Positions 6,805 to 14,928 of a DNA stretch of 34,776 nt are shown here, in pieces; position 1 is the first letter of the stretch, and the number at the start of each line of letters is the position of its first letter. Source of the stretch: Clostridia bacterium. Lineage in GTDB: Bacteria; Bacillota; Clostridia; UBA1381; UBA9506. Both the position numbers and the translations under genes were made by a program. The notes beneath the pieces were generated by a model that made no database searches, was not told the DNA's origin, and saw only the letters and a program-made list of their open reading frames with translations. The DNA is taken from contig JAFQLU010000089.1 of the NCBI GenBank assembly GCA_017396465.1, positions 1 through 34,776 on the forward strand. The letters are read 5' to 3'.

Positions 6805-9189
6805 TTATTTCAGTTCAACTGCCTTCGCAACAGGAATTGCGCTACCAAGCGAGCTCCATGCAAAGATTTTCGCGCGTGTTGCAGTACCGTCATTTGCGAC
6901 AGACATGGTAGCAACATTATTCTCACTTGCGAAGCTGTCAACCGCAAGCAGTTCATCGCCGTTATACAGTGCGATGATGCCGTCAAAGGTTTCCACTTCG
7001 TCAGTTTCGGGATAGTAAATAGCCGAAGCTGTTACAGTCTCTTCCAGACCGCTTGTGAATTTTAAAGCAAAGCCTGTGATTTTCACAGCTTCTGTTTCAG
7101 CAGATTTTGCAACAACTTCACCTGCTGCATTTTTACCTACAACAACCGCCTTATAGTATTTACCTGCTTCTCCTACGAAAGAACCGGTTGCATTTACATC
7201 TTCCAGCACATAGTCTACGCCGTTTTCAGATACATACAGTTCGTAAACCTTCTGTGTGGTAGCCGCAACCTGTGCACCGGTTTTCTCAGAAACAGTAATT
7301 TTGTTACCGTCTGCGGAAATGGCGGTGTCATAATAGGTTGTACCGATTTCTTCAATGGCAATGTCGTCAAATGCCATGATTGCACCATTTGTAGGACCGA
7401 AAGAGCCCAATCCGAGATAAATCTGTCCACTGACCTGTCTTGGCTTTGTGGTGAACTCATTTGTATATTCCATCCAGTCCGTTGTCACCGCTAAAGGTTT
7501 AAAATTATTAATGTAACCCCAATCTGCAGTTGACGCATTGTACCCTTCTTCACCGTCGATTTTACCATTTGCATCAACTTTCGGCCCTAAATTGTACATT
7601 CCGCCTAAAGAGCCGGTATTTGTTGTATAGGTTTCATCAGGTGCCATTTTTGCACGGAAAGTCAATCGATATGTTGTAGATGCTTTTAAATCCACACGAG
7701 TTACCAGACGACGGTTTGTCCCCGTTGCGCCGGCAGCATTACTGTCAAACGTTACCTTTAAATATTTGCCATGTGTTCCATTTGTAGCATCGTCAGATAC
7801 GATTTCTAAATGCGTATATGCATCATCGCCAAAGAACAAATGATCGTACAATTTTGCACCTGTATACACCTTTTCCTGGTATGCATTATACGACTTGGTG
7901 CCGCTTATTGTTGTTGATGTGCCGATTTCGCCGTTTTCAAAATCGCCGCCGTATACGATGTTATCCAGTTTTTCCAGCTTGATGCTGTCCACGTTATAGC
8001 CGAAGTATTTGCCCTGCGCGCAGATACCGATTCGATCAATCGTAACAGGTTTCTGAGAAGCAGTTCCGTTGACACCCATCGTATCCTTGGTTTTAAATAC
8101 AAATTCCACTTTCTTATCACCACTTCCGCTAAACGGGAACTGATACGAAGAACCACTATGCATATCAAACAATGCGCCGTTCACATCATCCTTAATATAT
8201 AAGTTGAAGTAATAATCGATGTTCGAAGCAACATTCACATTAGCTGTCAACTTATAATACGTATGAGGCATTACGGTAACATTCTGGAAGAATACACCGC
8301 TGGTACCGGAACCGGTGCAATAAATTTTACCGTCTTTTCTGCCTGCATTTGAGCCATTCCACATATAGTATGCCTGATTGTGCCAGAAGAACTGCGCATC
8401 AAACTGATCAGAATACCAAATTTTGTCTTTGATGCCGCTTGCTGTATCCTCAGTTTTCGTAAATGCGCCGTTTGTCAGAATTTCAGTTTCCTGATTGGTT
8501 GTTGTATCCGTCACAGTTCTGAATAATGATTCTTCAGAAGGGTTAAAGAAATCTTCGTATGCGATTACATTATCGCTCACATAAGGTTCTATCACGAATT
8601 CATCCATCAGGTAAGAACCAATAGCATTCACACGGAATTCAACCGTTGCTCCGCTGTAACCGTCTGCGTCAACATCTTTTGTGTGCCAGTTGTTTGCTGT
8701 TTCACCGTCAAACTTTGCTTTTGCTTCTGCGTGCATCGTATAATTTTCCAGATAGTAACGCGTGTAGCCGTCTGCTCTGGTTTCACCAACTGCAAGATTT
8801 ACTTGTTCAAACGCAGCTTTTACAGTGGAATCCTTCGGATCTGTTGTATTATGATAAAAAATAACAGACGGAGAAGAAATCACCGCATCCAGGGGTTTCA
8901 GCCATACAGAAACATTCATAACTTCACCCGGTCTGGATTTGAAGGGATACTGAACGGTACCACTGCTTGATGTCGTTGTGACCTTCAGCGCAGAAGATGA
9001 ACCTAATACGCCTCCGCCTACCAATTCTTTTTTTGCGGCAGAAGTCGTACCTAAAGCTGCATCCTCAGCAGTTTCAAAAGCAAGATGGTAAGATGTCTCC
9101 CTTTCAGGTGTCTCTGCCGCAACAGTCATTGCCGGAACAAGTGCTGTGAGCATAGTAACCGACAGTAAAATTGCTAAACGCTTTTTCAT
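6805..9189 (-). CDS. Secreted multi-module carbohydrate-binding-like protein (794 aa)
   Basis: Begins with a clear signal peptide (MKKRLAILLSVTMLTALVP..., cleavage near AAAET). Three beta-sandwich regions follow, at about residues 30-210, 215-405 and 410-610. The third looks like a CBM4/9-type jelly roll (YGGDFENG at its start; WMEYTNEFTT and AFDDIAIEEI at its end). Next come an Ig/FnIII-like segment (about 615-705, YELYVSENGVDY) and a C-terminal beta domain ending in TRAKIFAWSSL, a type often seen at the ends of large clostridial secreted proteins. I see no catalytic domain, no sortase motif, no dockerin and no SLH repeat. It shares its architecture with the two proteins encoded upstream. 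Start: AAGGAGG before ATG. It has its own promoter with twin direct repeats, and two hairpins follow the stop. The likely role is binding an extracellular glycan; the ligand is unknown. Confidence 0.82.
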   Translation of the reverse strand: MKKRLAILLSVTMLTALVPAMTVAAETPERETSYHLAFETAEDAALGTTSAAKKELVGGGVLGSSSALKVTTTSSSGTVQYPFKSRPGEVMNVSVWLKPLDAVISSPSVIFYHNTTDPKDSTVKAAFEQVNLAVGETRADGYTRYYLENYTMHAEAKAKFDGETANNWHTKDVDADGYSGATVEFRVNAIGSYLMDEFVIEPYVSDNVIAYEDFFNPSEESLFRTVTDTTTNQETEILTNGAFTKTEDTASGIKDKIWYSDQFDAQFFWHNQAYYMWNGSNAGRKDGKIYCTGSGTSGVFFQNVTVMPHTYYKLTANVNVASNIDYYFNLYIKDDVNGALFDMHSGSSYQFPFSGSGDKKVEFVFKTKDTMGVNGTASQKPVTIDRIGICAQGKYFGYNVDSIKLEKLDNIVYGGDFENGEIGTSTTISGTKSYNAYQEKVYTGAKLYDHLFFGDDAYTHLEIVSDDATNGTHGKYLKVTFDSNAAGATGTNRRLVTRVDLKASTTYRLTFRAKMAPDETYTTNTGSLGGMYNLGPKVDANGKIDGEEGYNASTADWGYINNFKPLAVTTDWMEYTNEFTTKPRQVSGQIYLGLGSFGPTNGAIMAFDDIAIEEIGTTYYDTAISADGNKITVSEKTGAQVAATTQKVYELYVSENGVDYVLEDVNATGSFVGEAGKYYKAVVVGKNAAGEVVAKSAETEAVKITGFALKFTSGLEETVTASAIYYPETDEVETFDGIIALYNGDELLAVDSFASENNVATMSVANDGTATRAKIFAWSSLGSAIPVAKAVELK

Positions 9190-9255
9190 GTTTTTCCTCC
9201 TTTTTTCAGATTTTTGTAATAGCTTTTTGTAACAGATGTCTCCCCAGAAATCTGT

Positions 9256-9281
9256 TGTACGTATAGAGGCCTATACGTATA
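9256..9281 (-). promoter_or_regulatory. Inverted repeat at the predicted 5' end of the 794-aa transcript
   Basis: TACGTATAG (9258-9266) pairs exactly with CTATACGTA (9271-9279) around a 4-base centre, and a G-T and a T-A pair extend it outward. The predicted transcription start is near 9282, so the hairpin would form at the very 5' end of the RNA. It could protect the messenger or be a repressor operator over the start site. Confidence 0.55.
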
Positions 9282-9288
9282 CAATTTC

Positions 9289-9317
9289 ATTTTATCATAC
9301 TTTTTTTCTTTCCGCCA
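9289..9317 (-). promoter_or_regulatory. Promoter of the 794-aa gene, weak -35 with extended -10
   Basis: On the minus strand: -35 region TGGCGG (9317-9312), exactly 17 bp, then -10 TAAAAT (9294-9289) preceded by TG one base away (extended -10). The -35 is far from TTGACA, which suggests dependence on an activator bound at the direct repeats ending one base upstream. The same layout occurs at 14820-14848. Confidence 0.6.
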
Positions 9318-9318
9318 C

Positions 9319-9362
9319 ACATTTCTTGCACAATTCGCGATTATTTTTCAACATTTCTTGCA
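9319..9362 (-). promoter_or_regulatory. Twin direct repeats, putative activator site (unit 2)
   Basis: On the plus strand ACATTTCTTGCA occurs twice without change, at 9319-9330 and 9351-9362, giving a period of exactly 32 bp (about three helical turns). The proximal copy ends one base before the -35 region. Two diverged copies with the same 32-bp period stand at 14850-14892 upstream of the other operon of the same gene family. Direct repeats touching a poor -35 are typical of activators such as the AraC family. Confidence 0.7.
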
Positions 9363-9363
9363 T

Positions 9364-9409
9364 AAAAAGACAAGGTGTAACAAAACAATTCATTTTGCTA
9401 CACCTTGTC
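9364..9409 (-). terminator. Rho-independent terminator of the 731-aa/1040-aa operon
   Basis: A 17-bp stem with one A-C mismatch pairs 9369-9385 with 9393-9409 (arm GACAAGGTGTA...) around a 7-base loop. On the minus strand it is followed by TTTTTATG. It lies 11 bases after the stop codon at 9421, and its T-tract borders the direct repeats of the next gene. Confidence 0.88.
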
Positions 9410-9420
9410 AAAATCTTATC

Positions 9421-12400
9421 TTATTTTAAATAGTCCAATGCAATCAGCTTGTCATATACCTTCTGCGCCAGTAAAGAATAGCCCACATCGCTTAAGTGCG
9501 TTTCGTCGGTATCGTCACAATATAAAGACTTGGGAATCTGCCCTTTTGCGATATATGCAAGGTCTGTATCCGTAGGCGTGATGCCTGCATCGGCCAAAGC
9601 CTGCTCGGATGCTAAATAGGGTTTCACATCCAGGAAGTTTTCGCCGAAAGCATCCTTCAGCTTTGCGTTGGTGTTATCCCATGCACTCGCCGCACCGGAG
9701 GTTAAGCCGATTACCACGAACTTTTTGCTTCCGGAGTGCGCAATCTGGGTTTCAATCAGGTCGATGAGTGCGTAAACATCTGCATCAGAATTGTCGTTTG
9801 CGGTGGTGTTTGCTGTAGTCCAGCCACCGTTGGTTCCGGTAAAGAAGATGTTCACATCGCCTTTGACGGAGTGTGCGTAAGGCACAAGCTTATCCCCTGC
9901 AGATACCGCAACCTCTTCGCCTGCTGTTTTTCTGGTAAATTTCGCCCAGTTTAACACTCTCGGCCAGACGGTGTTATTTACTTCCACGGAAAGGGTTCCT
10001 TCCACGCCGTTAATCACGCAGGGGTTCCAGCCGCCGGCGTTTACGTTTCTGGGCGTTACAACGCCGCCGTTTGAGGCTTCAAACTTGATTTCAACCGGCG
10101 TTTTATCTGCCGGAATCACAAAGTCTTCGGAAATCACGATATCCAAAGCACCCTGACGTGCCGCAATGGTGGTGGAGGTTTCGCCGCCAACACCCATGTT
10201 ATACACGGTAAGTCCCGTTAAATTTGCAAGTCCTACAGGGTAGGAATAGCTTGTTCCCTGGTTTCTGCCGTAGGTTAAGCTGTCGCCCCAGCAAGCGATG
10301 GTGTTTACCAATTTAAAGTCTAATTCGCGTGTTTCTGTTTTCGGCATGAGGGTTGTCATATCCCATACAAATGCTTTTGCCAGAAGAACGCCTTCTTCTT
10401 TGTCGGTGCTGAAAGATGCCACACCGTTTTCACTCGGAGCGCTTTCCACCTTCAGCATTTTGTTGTTTTCGCCATACTGTGCAACCACCAGCGTGAAGTT
10501 CTGCATTTCTCCGTTTTCAGAGAAATAGGATGCATTCGCCGAGATGGTTTTCTCTTCGCCTTTTAAAAACAGGGCAAAGCCTTCTGCGCGAATCACTTCG
10601 GTTTCAGCGCAAATGCCATTGCCTTCCTTTGTTTTGCCGGTGATTTCCACTTTTAAGAATTTGCCGCTATAGGAAGGCGAAACGGTGAATTTACCGTTTT
10701 GGGACTGTGCCGCTTTTGCGAAGTTCACACCGTCTTCGGAGATATATAAGGTATACAGAACACTCTTCTCATCCACGCCTGTGCCGTAGGATGCTTTAGT
10801 GGTAAGCTCTCCATTCTGATTTTCAAAGCTTACGTCACAGAAATTGTTTTCGATTTCTTCCACTACCAGCTCGTCTATCGCAATGGAAACGTCTGCTTTC
10901 GGCTGGAAGTTCGTAACCCCCAACAGCACCTCGCCAATCACCTGAAGATTCTGCGTGGTAAATTCAGCGGTCACGGTTTGCCATTTGTTTGTCAGCTTCA
11001 CCGTGCTGTGAATACTGTTGATATAGCCGTACCGTGCCGTTGCAGCATCGTAGCCCTCTTCGCCACTTGTCAGACCGTTTGCGTCCACTTTACCGATATT
11101 ATACATAGCCGCCAGGGTTTCCGTCTGTTCGCTATCGTCTGTTACCAGCTTTGCTTTAAAGGATATGCGGTGCGCCGTGTTTTTCTTAAGGTTTAAATAC
11201 CACACGCCGCGGCGGTTGTTATTGGTGCTTACCGCATCGGGATTATCAACGCCGGTAAAGTGCAGTTTCAGGTAGTCACCGTCGTCGCCGTTGGTGCCGT
11301 CATCAGCTACAACCTCTAAAACGGTATCCTCTCCGCCGCGTGCAACCACATCCACCATTTCGTTTCCGCTGTATGCATCTTTATATACTTTTGAGCCGTC
11401 TTCATTCACGGTGAGATTTTCCATATCACCGCCATAGATGCCTTCCTGCACCTTTTCGATTTTTAAATTATCTGCATACCAGATAACATAATCGCCACCG
11501 GTCACAAAGCCCACCTGCTCAAAGGGAACGCCCGTTTCACAATACACTCTTCCGGGATAGCTCTTGGTGCGGAACAGATATTCCACATGCTTGGTTTCGC
11601 CACCTGCAATTTCCACATCGGGGCCATACATATGACCGCCGGGAACAAAGCTGGACTGCTGCGAGGTTTCCATATAAAGGTAGGGTTTTACCACAATCGG
11701 ATAGCTTGCATTCGCCGTAATATCCGCAGAAATGCGGTATGTGGTTCCGGGCATCAGGTTTACATTGGGGAAATACACGCCGCGCATACCACTACCTGAT
11801 ACCTTTACGTTGCCCTTATCCGGCTGATATGCCGACTGAGGATGGGCAATCAGCTCCGCGGTATAGGTTTCGGAGGTACCTGCCGTTTCCGCTGTGGGGT
11901 TTGTGTAAACTGCTTTAATGTTGATTGCCTTTTCTTCAAAATCCTCATAGGCAACAAATTCGTCGCTTTTCTCAAAACGGATTTCATCTTCTAAATAGGT
12001 TATATCGCTTTGCGGCACACGAATGGTCATACGGGAGGATGCACCCTCCTGCTTTTTGATCGGCGCCTGATTGCTTCCGGGATACACACGGTCGCTGATG
12101 CGGTAGTTGTCCACATAATAGCGAACATAGCCATCCGATGCGGTTTCGCCCGCTTTTAAGGCAATCTGCTCCCAACCGGAGCCTGCAGAGCCGTCTTCCT
12201 TCACCGCCGGTGTGATAGCATACAGATACACAGATTTGATTTCACCGCTGACCGGCTTCAGCCATACCGATGCGTTATAGAGGCTGCCCGGCTCTAAATA
12301 CTGATACCACTGCACGCCGGCAACAGCGTTTTCCGTTGTAACGGACGCCGCACCGTTGGAGCCATGAACACCGTCGTCGGAAGGCGTGATAGCCACGTCC

Positions 12401-12543
12401 CATTCCCCTACTGCCAGAAAATCCGCTTCATCTTCAAAGGCAAAATGAACTGATTCCGGCATAACTGTTTCTTCTGCGCTCACAGGAAGCATCACACTTA
12501 CCAGCATGCACAGCATCATCAAAAGGGATAACACTTTTTTCAT
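9421..12543 (-). CDS. Secreted carbohydrate-binding-like protein with C-terminal SGNH/GDSL esterase domain (1040 aa)
   Basis: Signal peptide (MKKVLSLLMMLCMLVSVMLPVSA), then three jelly-roll CBM-like regions (about 28-195, 196-370, 371-565), an Ig-like segment (about 570-650) and a beta domain ending AKAFVWDM near 735. After ELDFK an SGNH hydrolase begins: CWGDSLTYG with nucleophile Ser755, block II GVGGETS, block III GTNGG with Asn905, and block V DETH with Asp1013 and His1016. All four SGNH blocks are present, so it is probably active, for example as a glycan deacetylase or acyl esterase. A beta-rich insert of roughly 95 residues lies between blocks II and III. The first 735 residues are a close paralogue of the 731-aa protein encoded 50 bases upstream in the same operon. 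Start: AAGGAGG eight bases before ATG. The substrate is unknown. Confidence 0.87.
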   Translation of the reverse strand: MKKVLSLLMMLCMLVSVMLPVSAEETVMPESVHFAFEDEADFLAVGEWDVAITPSDDGVHGSNGAASVTTENAVAGVQWYQYLEPGSLYNASVWLKPVSGEIKSVYLYAITPAVKEDGSAGSGWEQIALKAGETASDGYVRYYVDNYRISDRVYPGSNQAPIKKQEGASSRMTIRVPQSDITYLEDEIRFEKSDEFVAYEDFEEKAINIKAVYTNPTAETAGTSETYTAELIAHPQSAYQPDKGNVKVSGSGMRGVYFPNVNLMPGTTYRISADITANASYPIVVKPYLYMETSQQSSFVPGGHMYGPDVEIAGGETKHVEYLFRTKSYPGRVYCETGVPFEQVGFVTGGDYVIWYADNLKIEKVQEGIYGGDMENLTVNEDGSKVYKDAYSGNEMVDVVARGGEDTVLEVVADDGTNGDDGDYLKLHFTGVDNPDAVSTNNNRRGVWYLNLKKNTAHRISFKAKLVTDDSEQTETLAAMYNIGKVDANGLTSGEEGYDAATARYGYINSIHSTVKLTNKWQTVTAEFTTQNLQVIGEVLLGVTNFQPKADVSIAIDELVVEEIENNFCDVSFENQNGELTTKASYGTGVDEKSVLYTLYISEDGVNFAKAAQSQNGKFTVSPSYSGKFLKVEITGKTKEGNGICAETEVIRAEGFALFLKGEEKTISANASYFSENGEMQNFTLVVAQYGENNKMLKVESAPSENGVASFSTDKEEGVLLAKAFVWDMTTLMPKTETRELDFKLVNTIACWGDSLTYGRNQGTSYSYPVGLANLTGLTVYNMGVGGETSTTIAARQGALDIVISEDFVIPADKTPVEIKFEASNGGVVTPRNVNAGGWNPCVINGVEGTLSVEVNNTVWPRVLNWAKFTRKTAGEEVAVSAGDKLVPYAHSVKGDVNIFFTGTNGGWTTANTTANDNSDADVYALIDLIETQIAHSGSKKFVVIGLTSGAASAWDNTNAKLKDAFGENFLDVKPYLASEQALADAGITPTDTDLAYIAKGQIPKSLYCDDTDETHLSDVGYSLLAQKVYDKLIALDYLK

Positions 12544-12592
12544 TTTCTTTTCCTCCTTGGTTTTGTTATTTATCTTATTTTCATTATAAGCT

Positions 12593-14788
12593 TCATTCTG
12601 CCGCTTCTGTTTTGGGCTTAAGCGTTTTCATGTCCCACACAAATGCTTTGGCACAGGACGCTCTTTCTTCCTTTGGCACAGATAGTGTTGCCCCGTTTTC
12701 TTGGCTTTCTGCATAATCAATCTTCACCATCTGATTTTTCTCGCCGTACTGGGCAATCACCAGCGTGAAGTCTACCGTTTCTCCGTTTTCGGGGAAATAG
12801 TAAGACTGCGCATGAAAGACTCCCTCATGCTCTTTGAGCGCCAGGTTATATCCTTCCATGCGAACGGAATTGGTCTCTGCCAAAATGCGCATTCCTTCCG
12901 GATTGATTCCCGTCACTTCCGTTTTTACCATTTTTCCGCCAAAGAACGGAAGTACCGGAAAGGTTCCGTTTTCGGATTCTGCCACTTTTGCAAAATGCTC
13001 CCCGTCTTCGGAAATATAAAGCGTATGCAAAATGCTTTTCACGCCTTTGCCATAGGAAGCATTTGTAACCAGCTCGCCGTTTTGCAAACTTAAGCTTGCA
13101 TCATGAATTTCGTTTTCTATTTCTTCTATGCTTAGGTCATCCATTGCGATGGTGATGTCCTCATCCGGTCTGAAGTTTGAAATGCCCAAAAGCAGTTGTC
13201 CCACCTCATGGCGGTTCTGCGTGGTAAAGACGCCTGAAACCTTCTGCCACTGATTTGTCAGTTTCACTTTGCCGTTGATGCTATCAATATAGCCATACTT
13301 TGCTGTGGTGCTGTCAAAGCCGTCTTCGCCGCTTATCCGTCCATTTTTATCCACCTTGCCTATATTGTGCATTGCCGCCAGATACGCCGTTTTTTGCACA
13401 TTCTCCGTCACGATTTTTGCACGGAAGGAAATGCGGTATTCCGTATTCTTTTTCAGGTTCACATACCACACACCGCGACGATCGTTGGCGTTTGGTTTTA
13501 CGGCATCGGGATTTTTATTCCCCGTAAAATGCAGTTTGAGATAGTCACCAAACACGCCGTTTGTGCCGTCATCTTTTATCGGCTCTAACAAGGTATCTTC
13601 ACCGCCGCGCGCCGCAACCGTTGTGAGTGTTTCGCCAAAGTATGTGTTCTGATACACCTTCGCGCCGCTATCATTCACAGTAAGGTTTTCCATGTTGCCG
13701 CCGCAAACGATTTCCGGCACCTTTTCGATTTTGAAATTGTCGGCATACCAGATAACATATGTTCCCTTGGACACAAACCCGATTTGTTTATAAAGAATGC
13801 CGCTTTCGCTGTATGCCTTTCCCGAATATTCACTTGTGCGGAACAGATATTCTATATGTTTGGTTTCGCCTGCGGCCAAATCTGTAACGGGACCGTATGT
13901 ATTCTCTGCCCCTTCTATGCATAAAAAGGGTTTTACGGAAACCGAATAGTTCGCGTCAGTCGTGATATCTGCCGAGATGCGGTATGTGGTTGCCGGCAAA
14001 AGAGACACATCCGGAAAATAGAGACCGCGCTCTCCGCTTCCGGCTATCAGCACATTTCCCTTTTTCGGCTGATATTTCGTTTGCGAATGAGGAAGCAAAT
14101 TCACATGGTAGGTTTCAGAGGTTCCTTCGGTTGTTCCTGTGGGATTTATGTAAATAGCCGGAATTCCGCTTGCCTTTTCATCAAAGTCCTCATAGGCAAC
14201 ATAATCTCCTGCCGGCGCTAAGCGAACCTCGTCCGCCAGATAAAGTGCACCGTTTGTCGGCACACGCACCGTCACACGGGATACTGCACCTTCCTGCTTT
14301 TTCAAAGCAATGCTTTCGTTTCCGGGGTACACACGGTCGCTGATACGGTAGTTTTCCACCGAGTAACAAACATAGCCGTCCGGCGTTGATTTTCCTGCTT
14401 TTAACGTAATTTGCTCCCAGCCGGTAACATGTTTGCCGTTTTCGCCCACCCCTGCCGTGATGGCAATGAGGTACACAGTTTTGACTTCTCCGCTGATTGG
14501 TTTCAGCCACACGGATGCGTTATAAAGCCTGCCCGGCTCTAAATACTGATACCATTGAATACCGGCGGTATCAGAGCTTGTCTGAATCTGCGCCGCGCCG
14601 CCGGAGCCGCACACGCCGTCTATAGATGGCGAAATACTTATATCCCACGCACCCACCTTTAAAAAATCCGATTCATTCTCAAAGGAAAAATGCACCGACT
14701 CAGGCCACATCGTTTCATCCGCACAAACCGGAAGCAACATGCATGCCAGAATAAACAACGCCATCACAAACGATAGAACCTTTTTCAA
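12593..14788 (-). CDS. Secreted multi-module carbohydrate-binding-like protein (731 aa)
   Basis: Signal peptide (MKKVLSFVMALFILACMLLPVCA), three CBM-like jelly-roll regions (about 28-190, 191-360, 361-558), an Ig-like segment and a C-terminal beta domain that ends shortly after AKAFVWDM. It aligns along its whole length with residues 1-735 of the 1040-aa protein downstream (shared WYQYLEPG, YNASVWLKP, NYRISDRVYPG and GVWYVNLKKNT-type stretches). It stops where that protein continues into the SGNH domain, so the pair is a tandem duplication with or without the enzyme. No catalytic domain or anchor is seen. The start is a TTG at 14788 with GGAGGAGG six bases before it. It is the first gene of the two-gene operon, behind the twin-repeat promoter. 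Confidence 0.84.
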   Translation of the reverse strand: MKKVLSFVMALFILACMLLPVCADETMWPESVHFSFENESDFLKVGAWDISISPSIDGVCGSGGAAQIQTSSDTAGIQWYQYLEPGRLYNASVWLKPISGEVKTVYLIAITAGVGENGKHVTGWEQITLKAGKSTPDGYVCYSVENYRISDRVYPGNESIALKKQEGAVSRVTVRVPTNGALYLADEVRLAPAGDYVAYEDFDEKASGIPAIYINPTGTTEGTSETYHVNLLPHSQTKYQPKKGNVLIAGSGERGLYFPDVSLLPATTYRISADITTDANYSVSVKPFLCIEGAENTYGPVTDLAAGETKHIEYLFRTSEYSGKAYSESGILYKQIGFVSKGTYVIWYADNFKIEKVPEIVCGGNMENLTVNDSGAKVYQNTYFGETLTTVAARGGEDTLLEPIKDDGTNGVFGDYLKLHFTGNKNPDAVKPNANDRRGVWYVNLKKNTEYRISFRAKIVTENVQKTAYLAAMHNIGKVDKNGRISGEDGFDSTTAKYGYIDSINGKVKLTNQWQKVSGVFTTQNRHEVGQLLLGISNFRPDEDITIAMDDLSIEEIENEIHDASLSLQNGELVTNASYGKGVKSILHTLYISEDGEHFAKVAESENGTFPVLPFFGGKMVKTEVTGINPEGMRILAETNSVRMEGYNLALKEHEGVFHAQSYYFPENGETVDFTLVIAQYGEKNQMVKIDYAESQENGATLSVPKEERASCAKAFVWDMKTLKPKTEAAE

Positions 14789-14819
14789 CCGAAACCTCCT
14801 CCTTTCCTCATTTTATTAT

Positions 14820-14848
14820 ATTGTATCACATATTTTTTAGCTTCGCTA
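14820..14848 (-). promoter_or_regulatory. Promoter of the 731-aa/1040-aa operon, weak -35 with extended -10
   Basis: On the minus strand: -35 region TAGCGA (14848-14843), 17 bp, then -10 TACAAT (14825-14820) with TG one base upstream. It is followed by another TATAAT at once. Spacing and non-consensus -35 match the promoter at 9289-9317 exactly, and a direct repeat ends one base upstream. Confidence 0.6.
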
Positions 14849-14849
14849 C

Positions 14850-14892
14850 ACAATTATTGCAAAATCAGCAATAAAAATTCAACAATTCTTGC
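14850..14892 (-). promoter_or_regulatory. Twin direct repeats, putative activator site (unit 1)
   Basis: On the plus strand ACAATTATTGC (14850-14860) and ACAATTCTTGC (14882-14892) are 32 bp apart. They match the ACATTTCTTGC pair at 9319-9361 in sequence, orientation, period and distance to the -35 region. The site is squeezed between the terminator of the SLH gene and the promoter. Confidence 0.65.
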
Positions 14893-14894
14893 AC

Positions 14895-14927
14895 AAAAAG
14901 CCTCTGACCAAAGGGTCAGAGGCTTTT
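14895..14927 (-). terminator. Rho-independent terminator of the SLH-protein gene
   Basis: A perfect 14-bp stem (14896-14909 with 14914-14927, core GCCTCTGACC) with a 4-base loop. On the minus strand it ends in TTTTT. It begins one base after the SLH gene's stop codon and closes the uvrA-ispD-ispF-SLH transcript. Confidence 0.9.
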
Positions 14928-14928
14928 G

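Noticed and set aside
6283-7065. Plus-strand 260-codon frame crossing nusB and the 794-aa gene end
   Set aside because: It runs through nusB antisense, two promoters and a terminator; not a plausible gene.
9319-9362. CRISPR-like array at the twin repeats
   Set aside because: Only two 11-12-bp repeats, too short for CRISPR and placed as promoter elements.
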